From assembly GCF_000212735.1 (NCBI RefSeq), contig NC_015510.1, positions 5,643,001 through 5,707,000 of the forward strand: DNA of 64,000 nucleotides, in the 5' to 3' direction. The DNA is from Haliscomenobacter hydrossis DSM 1100. GTDB taxonomy: Bacteria > Bacteroidota > Bacteroidia > Chitinophagales > Saprospiraceae. Of this stretch, positions 17,379 to 26,055 are shown piece after piece. Position numbers and translations under genes: made by a program. Every line of letters starts with the position of its first letter. Position 1 is the stretch's first letter. Below the pieces are notes generated by a model. That model was not told where the DNA came from and ran no database searches. It was given only the letters and a program-made list of their open reading frames with translations.

Positions 17379-18635
17379 TTACAGCCCAAAAGCCGCTTTC
17401 ACTTTATCCACGTAATCCAATTTTTCCCAGGTAAAGGTCTCTACTTCGTGTTCTACGAACTGACCAGTAGCATCGCGCAATTGGACTTTTTTGATTTCTG
17501 GTTTGCGCCCCATGTGGCCATAGGCTGCGGTTTCAGAATAAATCGGAGAACGCAGTTTCAAACGTTTTTCGATCGCGTATGGACGCAGGTCGAAAATTTC
17601 GTTCACTTTCAAGGCAATCTCGCCATCACTCAGCTTCACCTTGGAAGTGCCATAAGTATTGACGTAAATGTTGGTTGGTTTGGCTACCCCAATGGCGTAT
17701 GAAACCTGTACCAAAATCTCTTCACATACCCCCGCAGCAACCAGATTTTTGGCAATGTGGCGGGTAGCATAGGCCGCAGAGCGGTCAACTTTGGACGGGT
17801 CTTTTCCAGAGAAAGCACCACCACCGTGGGCTCCACGGCCACCGTAAGTATCCACGATGATTTTACGGCCAGTCAGCCCCGTATCACCGTGTGGGCCACC
17901 AATCACGAACTTACCCGTTGGGTTGATGTGATAAGTAATCTGATCGGTAAACAGGCGTTGCAGGCGCTCAGGCAATTGATCTTTTACCCGAGGAATCAGG
18001 ATGTGAATGATGTCTTCCCGAATGCGGTTGAGCATGGTTGCATCTTCAGCAAAATCATCGTGCTGGGTAGATACAACAATGGTATCGATGCGAATCGGTT
18101 GGTGATCGTCAGAGTATTCAATGGTTACCTGGCTTTTGGCATCGGGGCGCAGGTAAGGCATCAGATCAGCGTGGGTTTTGCGGATACTGGACAACTCCTG
18201 CAAAATGCGGTGCGACAAGTCCAATGGCAATGGCATATAGTTGTCGGTTTCGCTGGTCGCATACCCGAACATCATGCCTTGGTCTCCGGCACCCTGGTCT
18301 TCTGGATTGGCACGTTCTACACCCTGGTTAATATCGGGAGATTGCTCATGAATGGCGGATAAGATACCACAAGAATTGGCTTCGAACATGTACTCCGACT
18401 TGGTATAACCAATGCGGCGAATAACATCGCGAGCAATCTGCTGTACATCAAGGTAAACTTTTGATTTCACTTCGCCTGCAAGCACTACCTGACCCGTGGT
18501 TACCAGCGTTTCGCAAGCAACTTTAGAACTGGAGTCAAATGCCAGGAAATGATCAATCAATGCATCGGAAATTTGATCAGCGATCTTGTCCGGATGCCCT
18601 TCAGATACAGATTCAGATGTGAATAGATAAGGCAT
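17379..18635 (-). CDS. metK: S-adenosylmethionine synthetase
   Basis: 418 residues, close to the usual 380-420. It carries the signature [14 protein letters not shown] near the N-terminus, [16 protein letters not shown], and the phosphate-binding [19 protein letters not shown]. It makes SAM from methionine and ATP in the cytoplasm. ATG 18635 gives [17 protein letters not shown], the usual N-terminus. Its promoter is read from 18710-18717; no SAM riboswitch fold was found in the short leader. Divergent from tadA. Confidence 0.97.
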   Translation of the reverse strand: MPYLFTSESVSEGHPDKIADQISDALIDHFLAFDSSSKVACETLVTTGQVVLAGEVKSKVYLDVQQIARDVIRRIGYTKSEYMFEANSCGILSAIHEQSPDINQGVERANPEDQGAGDQGMMFGYATSETDNYMPLPLDLSHRILQELSSIRKTHADLMPYLRPDAKSQVTIEYSDDHQPIRIDTIVVSTQHDDFAEDATMLNRIREDIIHILIPRVKDQLPERLQRLFTDQITYHINPTGKFVIGGPHGDTGLTGRKIIVDTYGGRGAHGGGAFSGKDPSKVDRSAAYATRHIAKNLVAAGVCEEILVQVSYAIGVAKPTNIYVNTYGTSKVKLSDGEIALKVNEIFDLRPYAIEKRLKLRSPIYSETAAYGHMGRKPEIKKVQLRDATGQFVEHEVETFTWEKLDYVDKVKAAFGL

Positions 18636-18709
18636 GGTCTTAATAATTATTGTTGTAGATGATACATGCGGAAAAAATCTTGCTGAGTCCCCTTTCCGCT
18701 AAAACGGTG

Positions 18710-18717
18710 CAAAAATA
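18710..18717 (-). promoter_or_regulatory. Candidate -7 element of metK
   Basis: On the minus strand TATTTTTG fits TAnnTTTG. It lies about 75 bp before the metK ATG. The -33 position is an A/T run without TTTG, so only the -7 part is supported. Confidence 0.4.
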
Positions 18718-18805
18718 GGAATTGTCTGGATAAAAAGAAAATAAGTACATTCGTTGAATGGATCCCTTGATACTTTCGGCATCAGGGAAAGCAAAAAATA
18801 CCGAT

Positions 18806-19252
18806 ATGTTGCATTTTCGCGGAGATGAATACTTTATGCAGGAAGCCCTTAAAGAAGCGCAACTTGCGTTTGAAGAGGGTGAAATACCAGTAGGCGCGGT
18901 GATCGCTTGTGAAAACCGCATCATTGCCCGCGGGCACAATACCACCGAAAAATTATTGGACGTAACGGCGCATGCCGAAATTTTGTCGATTACGGCCGCT
19001 TCAAATTATTTGAATAGCAAATACCTGCCGGATTGTACCTTGTACGTCACCCTGGAACCTTGTAACATGTGCGCCGGGGCGATTTTTTGGGCTCAAATGG
19101 GGCGTCTGGTGTATGGCGCAGGAGATGAAAAACGGGGCTTTATGCGGATTGGGAAAGAGTTGCTGCACCCGAAAACTACACTGGAGTACGGGGTGTTGCA
19201 CGAGGAGTGTAGCCAACTGTTGAAGGAGTTTTTTCAAAAAATCCGCAGTTGA
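18806..19252 (+). CDS. tadA: tRNA-specific adenosine deaminase
   Basis: 148 residues from ATG 18806; an in-frame ATG at 18758 would add 16 residues not typical of the family. It contains the zinc-deaminase motifs HAEI (the Glu is the proton shuttle) and PCNMCAGA (two zinc-binding Cys), with the GAVIACENRII strand before them. It deaminates A34 to inosine in the anticodon of tRNA-Arg. FxxDEYFMQEALKEA fits the usual N-terminal helix of TadA. A deaminase of the guanine or cytosine type is less likely given RLVYGAGDEKRG and the total length. Confidence 0.92.
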   Translation: MLHFRGDEYFMQEALKEAQLAFEEGEIPVGAVIACENRIIARGHNTTEKLLDVTAHAEILSITAASNYLNSKYLPDCTLYVTLEPCNMCAGAIFWAQMGRLVYGAGDEKRGFMRIGKELLHPKTTLEYGVLHEECSQLLKEFFQKIRS

Positions 19253-19341
19253 GTAAAATGCGCTTTTATTTCGGTTCCGTTCTTAAGAGAAGCCGAAAAA
19301 CCAAATATCTAATAACATCGTACAAACTTTCATTTGCCGCA

Positions 19342-19553
19342 AAACCAGTCGCGTAGCGACGACCCATTTTGTAGCGGCGGGTTTCAACCCGCCGATGGAA
19401 GGTTCAATGATCTTAATGGAGTGCTGTAGGCACGGCTTATTTTGACCTTGATTCGTCGTACCTACGGCACTCCATTGATAGGGTTATGGCCATTGACGGC
19501 GGGTTGAAACCCGCCGCTACAAAATGATTCATCGCTACGCGATTTGTCGGTTT
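19342..19553. repeat. 210-bp intergenic palindrome, GCGGCGGGTTTCAACCCGCC family
   Basis: The left arm starts AAACCAGTCGCGTAGCGAC and continues into CATTTTGTAGCGGCGGGTTT; the right arm is its near reverse complement ending CGCTACGCGATTTGTCGGTTT. An inner pair ATGGAGTGC(TGTAGGCAC) and GTACCTACGGCACTCCAT closes around a short loop. The GCGGGTTTCAACCCGC word is itself palindromic. The rest of the tadA-FAH gap (19253-19341 and 19554-19657) shows no gene or recognisable site. Confidence 0.85.
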
Positions 19554-19657
19554 AACTTAACTCATGATGAGTACCGATCGATCCTTTAGGCATCCGGGGA
19601 ACTCATGCCATAGCACAATGCTCATTAGCTCTGCACGAATGAAGCTCGACGATATCC

Positions 19658-20281
19658 TTATTTGATCTCACAAGTCAAAAACTGCTTATTACCATCCTTC
19701 AGTTCAATAAACCCCTCCAGCGTATCTCCAACCTGTACAGGGCCTACTCCAGCGGGAGTTCCCGTATAAATGATGTCCCCCATTTGCAGCTTAAAAAATT
19801 TGGACACATAAACGATGATGCTTTCAAAAGAAAAAATCACATCGGCAGTATCTCCTTGCTGCACGGTTTGGCCATTTTTTTTCAGTGAAAAATGGATGGA
19901 TTTAGAATCTTCTACCTGTTCCAAGGGCACAAAATCACTCAACACGGCAGAACCATCAAAACCTTTGGCAATCTCCCAGGGCAGTCCTTTGGCTTTGCAC
20001 TTGGCCTGGATGTCCCGCGCCGTAAAGTCAATCCCGAAGGCGATTTCATTGTAGTACTCGTGCGCAAACTCGGGCTGCACGTGGCGGCCATTTTTGCATA
20101 CTTTCAATACAATTTCCCCTTCGTAGTGTAAATCCTGAGTGAATTCAGGATAATAAAAAGGCTTGTCACCCACCAACAATGCAGAAGGCGGTTTCATGAA
20201 CACCACCGGATCTTCGGGTACGGCGTTGTTGAGTTCTTTGGCGTGTTCGGCGTAGTTGCGCCCGATGCAGATGATTTTCAT
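19658..20281 (-). CDS. Fumarylacetoacetate hydrolase (FAH) family protein
   Basis: 207 residues from ATG 20281. A longer in-frame start at 20338 would translate the GGTTCG repeat and is rejected. MKIICIGRNYAEHAKELNN at the N-terminus and HYEGEIVLKVCKNGRHV carry the metal-binding Glu pair of the family. FGIDFTARDIQAKCKAKGLP and IIYTGTPAGVGPV complete the single-domain FAHD1-like fold. Members act as acylpyruvate hydrolase, oxaloacetate decarboxylase/tautomerase or 2-oxo-acid hydratase with Mg or Mn. The substrate cannot be fixed from sequence. It is last in a minus-strand run after trpS, separated from it by a palindrome. Confidence 0.88.
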   Translation of the reverse strand: MKIICIGRNYAEHAKELNNAVPEDPVVFMKPPSALLVGDKPFYYPEFTQDLHYEGEIVLKVCKNGRHVQPEFAHEYYNEIAFGIDFTARDIQAKCKAKGLPWEIAKGFDGSAVLSDFVPLEQVEDSKSIHFSLKKNGQTVQQGDTADVIFSFESIIVYVSKFFKLQMGDIIYTGTPAGVGPVQVGDTLEGFIELKDGNKQFLTCEIK

Positions 20282-20293
20282 AAAAAGTATTTG

Positions 20294-20410
20294 GAGGGTT
20301 CGGGGGTTCGAAGGTTCGGGGGTTCGTGAACCGCGCACCTCGGCTTCACTTCGACTTCGCTCAGTGACCAGCTCGGCGACCGGTTCACGAACCCTCGAAC
20401 TCCCGAACCC
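20294..20410. repeat. Intergenic palindrome, GGTTCG-word family with shared loop
   Basis: The left arm is GGAGGGTTCGGGGGTTCG followed by AAGGTTCGGGGGTTCGTGAACC, and the right arm is GGTTCACGAACCCTCG then AACTCCCGAACCC. The asymmetric loop contains CACTTCGACTTCGCTCAGTG. The element stops one base before the trpS stop codon and starts 12 bp after the FAH-gene ATG. A near-identical element with the loop in the opposite orientation is at 22857-22985. Confidence 0.9.
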
Positions 20411-21421
20411 TTAATATTTTACATTCAATAGCCCCGCCAACTCCTTCACATTCCGCAAAGTTTGTTGAGCGCGTTCGCGAATTTGCGCCGAGGAAGCTTT
20501 GATTTCTTCTTTGACTTCTTTTTTCCGGGTATTGAGTTCGGCGCGTTTGCTGCGCACGGCTTCAGAAATTTCTACCAAAGCCTCGGCAACGGCTTCTTTG
20601 AGCGGGGCGTACTTCAAATTGCCCGCGTCGTAGTCTGCTTTAAGCGCAGTATAAGTCTCTATTTTTTCACAGGCTTTCAGTAACTCAAAGAGGTTTTTTA
20701 CACCTGGGCTCATTTCTCCTCCCGTATTTTCACCCGTGTCGGTCACCGCCGAGCGCACTTGTTTGCGAATTTTGTCGCTATCCGAAAAAAGGCTGATGTA
20801 GTGCTTTTCTCCCGCACTTTTGCTCATTTTGCGGGAAGGGTCGGCAGTAGAGGTAATTTTGGTGAATTCGGTATACAGTGGCTCGGGCATGATCAAATAT
20901 TCCTTGCCCACCTGGTTGTTGAAACGTTGAACGATGTTGCGGGCCAATTCGAGGTGCTGCTCCTGGTCTTTGCCGACGGGTACGTAATCGGCACGGTACA
21001 CGCAGATGTCGGCAGCTTGCAAAACCGGGTAATCAAACAAGCCAGCCGAAATAAATCCATCTTCACCTTCAGAAGCAGTGGCACTTTTGTCTTTAAACTG
21101 GGTCATGCGCGACAACTGGCCGTAAGAGGCAAAGCAATTGAAAATCCAGCAAAGCTCCGTATGCTCGGGTACGAGTGATTGAATGAAGAGATTTTGAGGC
21201 TCAATGCCCACAGCCATGAGGTTGAAAATCAATTCCCAGGTATTTTCCCGCAGTTTGATGGGGTTAAAAGGCATGGTCATGGCGTGGTAATCCACCACCC
21301 CGTACATGCATTCGTAGGTTGCTTGCAATTCTACCCAGTTCTTAACCGCGCCGAAGTAGTTGCCAAAATGCATATCACCAGTAGGCTGGATGCAGGAGAG
21401 TACACGTTTTTTATCACTCAT
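20411..21421 (-). CDS. trpS: Tryptophanyl-tRNA synthetase
   Basis: 336 residues, a normal length. The class I signatures are present: HFGNY (HIGH-like, in PTGDMHFGNYFGAV, residues about 13-26) and RKMSKS near residue 195. QSLVPEHTELCWIFNCFASYGQLSRMTQFKDK and DYPVLQAADICVYRADYVPVGKDQ... regions are characteristic of TrpRS. It charges tRNA-Trp in the cytoplasm. The C-terminal half is helical and Lys/Glu-rich. Its start is 18 bp downstream of the ridA stop, so the two are probably co-transcribed. Confidence 0.96.
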   Translation of the reverse strand: MSDKKRVLSCIQPTGDMHFGNYFGAVKNWVELQATYECMYGVVDYHAMTMPFNPIKLRENTWELIFNLMAVGIEPQNLFIQSLVPEHTELCWIFNCFASYGQLSRMTQFKDKSATASEGEDGFISAGLFDYPVLQAADICVYRADYVPVGKDQEQHLELARNIVQRFNNQVGKEYLIMPEPLYTEFTKITSTADPSRKMSKSAGEKHYISLFSDSDKIRKQVRSAVTDTGENTGGEMSPGVKNLFELLKACEKIETYTALKADYDAGNLKYAPLKEAVAEALVEISEAVRSKRAELNTRKKEVKEEIKASSAQIRERAQQTLRNVKELAGLLNVKY

Positions 21422-21439
21422 GGTTGCTGGAATATTGGA

Positions 21440-21823
21440 CTAATCGAAAGCTGCAATGACAGATATTTCTATGTTGCCCCCTCTGGGAAGGGCGCTTACT
21501 TGCACCAATTCACGCGCAGGAGCAGTGGCTTCGTCAAAATAGGTGGCGTATACCGCGTTGATGCGGGAAAAATTGTTGATGTCGGTCACAAAAACCGATG
21601 CTTTGACCACGTCCTTGAAGGAAAGACCCGCTTCTTCCAGGATGGCACTGATGTTGGCCATCACCTGGGTGGTTTCCGCTTCGATGGTATCGGTGATCAG
21701 CACTCCAGTTGCAGGGTCTAGCGCGATCTGGCCCGAGGCATACAAGGTATCATTGTGGATGATGGCCTGGTTGTAAGGGCCTACGGGATCGGGAGCTTTA
21801 TCGGTTTTGATGATTTTTTTCAT
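21440..21823 (-). CDS. ridA: RidA-family reactive enamine/imine deaminase
   Basis: 127 residues, the family's standard size. The YjgF/RidA marks are visible: DPVGPYNQAI, YASGQIALDPATG, FKDVVKASVFVTDINNF, and the C-terminal APARELVQVSALPRGGNIEI with the catalytic Arg (in APAR). It hydrolyses 2-aminoacrylate and related imines released by PLP enzymes. It sits 18 bp upstream of trpS on the same strand; RidA and an aminoacyl-tRNA synthetase sharing a transcript is not an obvious functional link. Confidence 0.95.
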   Translation of the reverse strand: MKKIIKTDKAPDPVGPYNQAIIHNDTLYASGQIALDPATGVLITDTIEAETTQVMANISAILEEAGLSFKDVVKASVFVTDINNFSRINAVYATYFDEATAPARELVQVSALPRGGNIEISVIAAFD

Positions 21824-21853
21824 GAAAATAAGTTGAAGCGTTTAAACTTTTCA

Positions 21854-21905
21854 ACAAGAAAAGCTCCACATCAATTCGAGCTGATGGGAGCTATTTTCTT
21901 ATAGT
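21854..21905 (-). terminator. Intrinsic terminator downstream of rpmF
   Basis: On the minus strand GCTCCCATCAG and TTGATGTGGAGC form a stem around a CTCGAA loop, followed by TTTTCTTGTT. It lies 31 bp after the rpmF stop and separates yceD-rpmF from ridA-trpS. Confidence 0.6.
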
Positions 21906-21935
21906 CTTCATAGACCTTACAGTTTAAAGCGCAGC

Positions 21936-22148
21936 TTATTGCTGCTCTTCTTCCTGTTCTTGTTCTTTCGACTGAATAAACATCTTGCCGCGGTAGAACA
22001 TGTTACCTTCCGCGTCGAAATATGCGCGGTGCATCAGGTGTTTTTCACCTGTAGTTTTACAAGTAGCCACGTTCGGCGCAACCGTTTTGAAGTGCGTTCT
22101 GCGCTTATGCTTTCTCTGCTTCGAACCTCTACTCTTGGGATGTGCCAT
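21936..22148 (-). CDS. rpmF: 50S ribosomal protein bL32
   Basis: 70 residues beginning MAHPKSRGSKQRKHKRRTH, the conserved bL32 N-terminus (usually MAVPK). Only one Cys (residue 30) is present, so this is the zinc-free form; zinc-binding bL32 carries two CxxC pairs. A Glu/Gln-rich tail (KEQEQEEEQQ) extends the C-terminus. It follows yceD by 21 bp, the same gene order as in many bacteria. Confidence 0.95.
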   Translation of the reverse strand: MAHPKSRGSKQRKHKRRTHFKTVAPNVATCKTTGEKHLMHRAYFDAEGNMFYRGKMFIQSKEQEQEEEQQ

Positions 22149-22169
22149 CGTTCCAAAATTTATCGGGAA

Positions 22170-22733
22170 TCAATCCCGTTCGTTAGTGTTGTTAATATTC
22201 AAATCCTTGAGGGCGCTCCAAATCGGATTTTCTCCGGTTTCTGGATTGTCCTGGGCATCGGGAGCGGCAACTAGTTTTTTGCTCAATAAATCGAGCATTT
22301 CCATGTTGCACTGCCGGTAATTATCCGCTACACAATCGTAAGTTCGGGTCAGGGGTATCGCCAGAATAATAAATTCGTAGGCGAAAGTACCCACATTCAA
22401 TTCCGAAGATTCGGGGTGAATGTAGATAACCTCGGCGTCTTCAACTTCATTCTCTTCACTCAATTTGACAATCAACTGCTGCTGATCGGCAATGGGAAGA
22501 TCGATTTCGGCAAGGCAGCGGTCACAATCAGTGCGAACTGTTCCGGCAAAATCGAAAAAAAGAACAAAGAGCGTAGGTTGTTTATCCAGTATAACTTTTA
22601 AAGAAAGTTTTCCATCTTGCACCGGTGATTCCGGAAACTCGGCAAAAAACGCTGCTCCTAGCTCATACTGGAACTCGTGTACCCCGTTGCGCAAACCCTT
22701 GATTGGTAAGGAAAAAGGTATGAGCCCGTTCAT
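22170..22733 (-). CDS. yceD: YceD/DUF177 family protein
   Basis: 187 residues with the DUF177 core: RTDCDRCLAEIDLPI (a CxxC pair), acidic middle, and C-terminal NPIWSALKDL, which is the typical family ending. The family is linked to 23S rRNA accumulation and almost always precedes rpmF, as here. The gene has its own promoter (22763-22793). Confidence 0.88.
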   Translation of the reverse strand: MNGLIPFSLPIKGLRNGVHEFQYELGAAFFAEFPESPVQDGKLSLKVILDKQPTLFVLFFDFAGTVRTDCDRCLAEIDLPIADQQQLIVKLSEENEVEDAEVIYIHPESSELNVGTFAYEFIILAIPLTRTYDCVADNYRQCNMEMLDLLSKKLVAAPDAQDNPETGENPIWSALKDLNINNTNERD

Positions 22734-22762
22734 TGTTAAAGAACTTTTGTCAAAAGTGTCCG

Positions 22763-22793
22763 CAAAGATAAGTCTTTTTAGAAAAAAAACAAC
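22763..22793 (-). promoter_or_regulatory. Bacteroidota-type promoter for yceD-rpmF
   Basis: On the minus strand GTTG (22790-22793) and TATCTTTG (22763-22770) are 19 bp apart, matching the -33 TTG / -7 TAnnTTTG consensus. The ATG of yceD is 30 bp downstream of the -7 box. Confidence 0.6.
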
Positions 22794-22856
22794 TGAAAAT
22801 AAACTTAATCTCGGGTTAACACTTTGAAACAGACCTTGGGCGTTTTCAGGAAGGAA

Positions 22857-22985
22857 TTAGGGTTCGGGGGTTCGAAGGTTCGGGGGTTCGTGAACCGGTC
22901 GCCGAGCTGGTCACTGAGCGAAGTCGAAGTAAAGCCGAGTTGCGCAGTTCACGAACCCCCGAACCCCCGAACCCCCGAACCCAAC
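22857..22985. repeat. Intergenic palindrome, GGTTCG-word family with shared loop (inverted)
   Basis: The left arm is TAGGGTTCGGGGGTTCG plus AAGGTTCGGGGGTTCGTGAACC, and the right arm contains ACGAACCCCCGAACCCCCG. The loop is CGCCGAGCTGGTCACTGAGC then GAAGTCGAAG, the reverse complement of the loop at 20294-20410. The element ends 13 bp before the ATG of the T9SS cargo gene. Confidence 0.9.
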
Positions 22986-22998
22986 TAACTTTTTTTTC

Positions 22999-25900
22999 AT
23001 GAAGCCAACTGCCTTGAGGCCACTCCTAGTAAGTGTTTTATTTTTTGTACAACTGGTTTGGATCAATGCCCAAACCCGCCTAGAACCGGGCGACCTCGCC
23101 ATTATTCAGGTGAATGCCAACAATAACCTTTGTGGAAACGCCACAGCCGACCGGGTCAGTTTTATTTGTTTCAAAGACATTACTGCAGGTACCACGATCG
23201 ACATTACCGACAATGGCTGGGAACGCAGCATAACCGGGCGTTGGGGCAATTCGGAAGGATTTGTACGGGCTACCCGTAATGGAACAACGATTCCGGCAGG
23301 TACCGTCATTACATTTGAATTTCCTCCGGTTGGCAACAACCCTTATCAGGCAATATTACCCGATGCAAACTGGAACTTTACCACTCACGGCAGCATTAAT
23401 GTGGTCAACCTCAATTCTGGCGGTGATCAGTTTTATTTTATGCAAGGTGGCGTGTGGAATCAGGGAACCAGTGCAGTAGGCAGCTTTAATCATGATGCAG
23501 CTTATGTTGGTGGAAGAATACTTTTTGGGTTCAATACCAAAACCCAATGGTTCAATGATGATTCCCCGCAGGAATCCAAACTTCACCCGGATGTAGCCAA
23601 TTGTTTCAAGATGGCGCCAACGCGCAATGCAACAGATTATATTGCCTATACTGGCCCCATGGGTAGCACGACGCAGTTGGAATGGATCTCACGCATTGCT
23701 GATCCTAACAATTGGCTCACTTTTGGAGGTTGCGCTGCTTTGCCTGCCTTACCTGCCCGCATTACGATCGCCACCAGTGGTATAGGGATGAGCTGTACCA
23801 CTTGCCAGGGCTGTGATACGGTCAGTGAAGTATTGACCTTGCGTTTGCCCGCTACCGGTGGCCCATTTGTATTCGAATACAGCGATGGGCTGGATACTTT
23901 TCGCATTGATTCGGCCCGAAACAATGATTCCATCCGCTTGAAAATAGGGGAGACTACGGTCTTTTTTATCGTTTCGGTATCCGATAAAAATGGTTGCCCG
24001 GTTTATTCCAATTTTGATCGCCCGGTCACCATAACTGTTACGCCAGGGGTGAGCATTCAACCCATTGTTGACCCGGTAACCGCTTGTACCGGAGGTAATC
24101 AACAGGCAACCTTTGCACTTACGGCATTGGATGGTCAAATTCGGGGCAATACGGCATTGGTTGTCCAGTGGTACCGCGACGCTGCACTCCAAAATTCCAT
24201 TGTTGACCCAGACCAGTTTGTTTCGGGGGCTACTACGGTTTATGCCATTACCACCGATGGCGTTTGCCGCAGCCAGGGAACACCAATTGTACTTCAGTTG
24301 GCCAACCCGCCAAGCATCACGGTACCTGCTGGTGACACGATCTGCGGGGGTAGCTGCACCACACTGCCCTTGACTTTTCAGGGAAAAGCCCCTTTTATCC
24401 TGGGTTACATCGTCAATGAAGATGGAAATATCCGACCGGAAGGCCTGGTTGCCAATACGGCTCAGGATAGTCTGGTTTTTTGTTCTACTCGTCCGGGAAG
24501 GGCGAATATTCTTTTTTCCTCCATCATTGATGGCAATGGTTGTCCGGGATTGATCAACCAAAGTGTAGCTATTTTTAGTCAAAGTGGAGACACGACCCGA
24601 ATTTTCAGGAATTTGTGCCAGGGCGACCAGGTGATTGTCAATGGTACGGTATACGACCAAAATCGCCCGAGTGGCACGGAGTTGTTGCGCACGACCTTGG
24701 GGTGCGATAGCATCGTTATCGTGAGTTTGCGTTTTACACCACGCCCCAGCGGAAGCATCAGTGGAGATACCACCATTTGCGGCGACGGGGTGGGCAATTT
24801 GCGTTTCCAACTCAGTGGTGCCAGGACTTTTAACCTGATCATCAGCAACGGAAATGATACCATTCCTTTCCTCAATGTAACCAATGGTACCGTATTGCCC
24901 GTAATCATAGCGCAGACTTCCACTTTTACCCTGCTGTCAGTACAATCTACTGCGGGGGGCTGTCAGGTGAATCCCAATAGCCAGGTAACGATTACCATCA
25001 GTAAGCCAGTAGCCACGGCACGAGCAACCAGTAATTTTGGGCGGTTTAACATCAGTTGTTTTGGGCTCAGCGATGGCAGTGCCACGGTGGACGTGCAAGG
25101 AGGGAAAGCACCTTTCCGCTATGCCTGGAACAACAATGCCAATACCCAAAACATCAATAATTTGGGACCAGGGACTTATCAGGTTGTTGCAACCGACAGT
25201 GCGGGTTGTCGGGCACTACCTGTAGAGGTCACCCTGACCGAGCCGGATTCCCTGCGTTTTCAATTTGCACTGGATACCGCAGTTTGTCCGGGGCAAAAAA
25301 ACGAGTTGAGTATTCTGGGGATAACCGGAGCCGGAGGGCCTTATGCCTATGCTTTGGATGGCGCAGCTTTTACGCCATTCAGTGGCGCTTTGACCATATC
25401 CGATCTGACCTCGGGAATCCGCAGACTACGTTTAAGAGATGGCAACAACTGTATTGCCGAACGCAGCATCCGGGTACCTGCTTCATCGGCATTGACCATG
25501 GAACTGGGGCCAAATCGCAGCATCTTTGCTGGCGACAGTGTATTGATCAAACCCCAACTTAATTTTAATCCTGCTTCCATCACCTGGCTACCTGGCTCAG
25601 GGTTTGAAAGCCTGGATTCTGCGGGCATCATTGCTCGGCCAACGACCACTACGGTATTTCAACTTACGGTAAGAAGCGCCAATGGTTGTGTGTTGCGGGA
25701 CAACCTCACCGTGTTGGTGGAAAAACGGCTGCGCATTTTTGCGCCCAACGTATTCAGTCCCAATGGTGACAACCAAAACGATCGATTTACACTTTACTAC
25801 GGGCCTGAAGTTGAACGCATCAAAACATTGCACATTTTTGACCGCTGGGGAGGGATGGTGTTTACCGCCGAAAACCTGGGCAACGATGAAAGCAGTGGTT

Positions 25901-26019
25901 GGGATGGATCATTCAAAGGGCAAAAAGCGCCGATAGGCGCTTACGTATTTGTGGCGGAGGCGCTGCTGCGTACCGGGAAAACGGAAATTTTGCGCGGTTC
26001 GTTGACATTGGTGCGTTAA
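22999..26019 (+). CDS. T9SS cargo protein with SprB-like repeat and type B C-terminal sorting domain
   Basis: 1006 residues. It has a signal peptide (RPLLVSVLFFVQLVWINAQ) and a lamin-tail/'GDLAIIQVNANN' N-terminal domain of about 220 residues. Several Cys-rich immunoglobulin-like segments follow. A SprB-type repeat lies at about 680-740 (CFGLSDGSATVDVQGGKAPF ... YQVVATDSAGC). The gliding-motility-associated C-terminal domain (about 910-1006) contains FAPNVFSPNGDNQNDRF, IFDRWGGMVF and APIGAYVFVAEA. That domain is the address for the type IX secretion system and surface attachment. Role: exported surface or adhesion protein. The frame is intact from ATG 22999 to the TAA. Confidence 0.93.
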   Translation: MKPTALRPLLVSVLFFVQLVWINAQTRLEPGDLAIIQVNANNNLCGNATADRVSFICFKDITAGTTIDITDNGWERSITGRWGNSEGFVRATRNGTTIPAGTVITFEFPPVGNNPYQAILPDANWNFTTHGSINVVNLNSGGDQFYFMQGGVWNQGTSAVGSFNHDAAYVGGRILFGFNTKTQWFNDDSPQESKLHPDVANCFKMAPTRNATDYIAYTGPMGSTTQLEWISRIADPNNWLTFGGCAALPALPARITIATSGIGMSCTTCQGCDTVSEVLTLRLPATGGPFVFEYSDGLDTFRIDSARNNDSIRLKIGETTVFFIVSVSDKNGCPVYSNFDRPVTITVTPGVSIQPIVDPVTACTGGNQQATFALTALDGQIRGNTALVVQWYRDAALQNSIVDPDQFVSGATTVYAITTDGVCRSQGTPIVLQLANPPSITVPAGDTICGGSCTTLPLTFQGKAPFILGYIVNEDGNIRPEGLVANTAQDSLVFCSTRPGRANILFSSIIDGNGCPGLINQSVAIFSQSGDTTRIFRNLCQGDQVIVNGTVYDQNRPSGTELLRTTLGCDSIVIVSLRFTPRPSGSISGDTTICGDGVGNLRFQLSGARTFNLIISNGNDTIPFLNVTNGTVLPVIIAQTSTFTLLSVQSTAGGCQVNPNSQVTITISKPVATARATSNFGRFNISCFGLSDGSATVDVQGGKAPFRYAWNNNANTQNINNLGPGTYQVVATDSAGCRALPVEVTLTEPDSLRFQFALDTAVCPGQKNELSILGITGAGGPYAYALDGAAFTPFSGALTISDLTSGIRRLRLRDGNNCIAERSIRVPASSALTMELGPNRSIFAGDSVLIKPQLNFNPASITWLPGSGFESLDSAGIIARPTTTTVFQLTVRSANGCVLRDNLTVLVEKRLRIFAPNVFSPNGDNQNDRFTLYYGPEVERIKTLHIFDRWGGMVFTAENLGNDESSGWDGSFKGQKAPIGAYVFVAEALLRTGKTEILRGSLTLVR

Positions 26020-26031
26020 CTTTTACCTTTG
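26001..26031 (+). promoter_or_regulatory. Bacteroidota-type promoter for the methyltransferase gene
   Basis: GTTG (26001-26004) and TACCTTTG (26024-26031) are 19 bp apart, overlapping the end of the preceding gene. The ATG at 26056 lies 25 bp downstream. Confidence 0.55.
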
Positions 26032-26055
26032 GGCGTTCAGGACTAAATTTTTACC

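Noticed and set aside
18636-18757. SAM riboswitch before metK
   Set aside because: No SAM-I or SAM-II core pairing or conserved blocks could be read in the about 120-bp leader.
20281-20338. Longer N-terminus for the FAH-family protein
   Set aside because: The extra 19 residues are encoded by the repeat element, and the family begins at MKIICIGRN.
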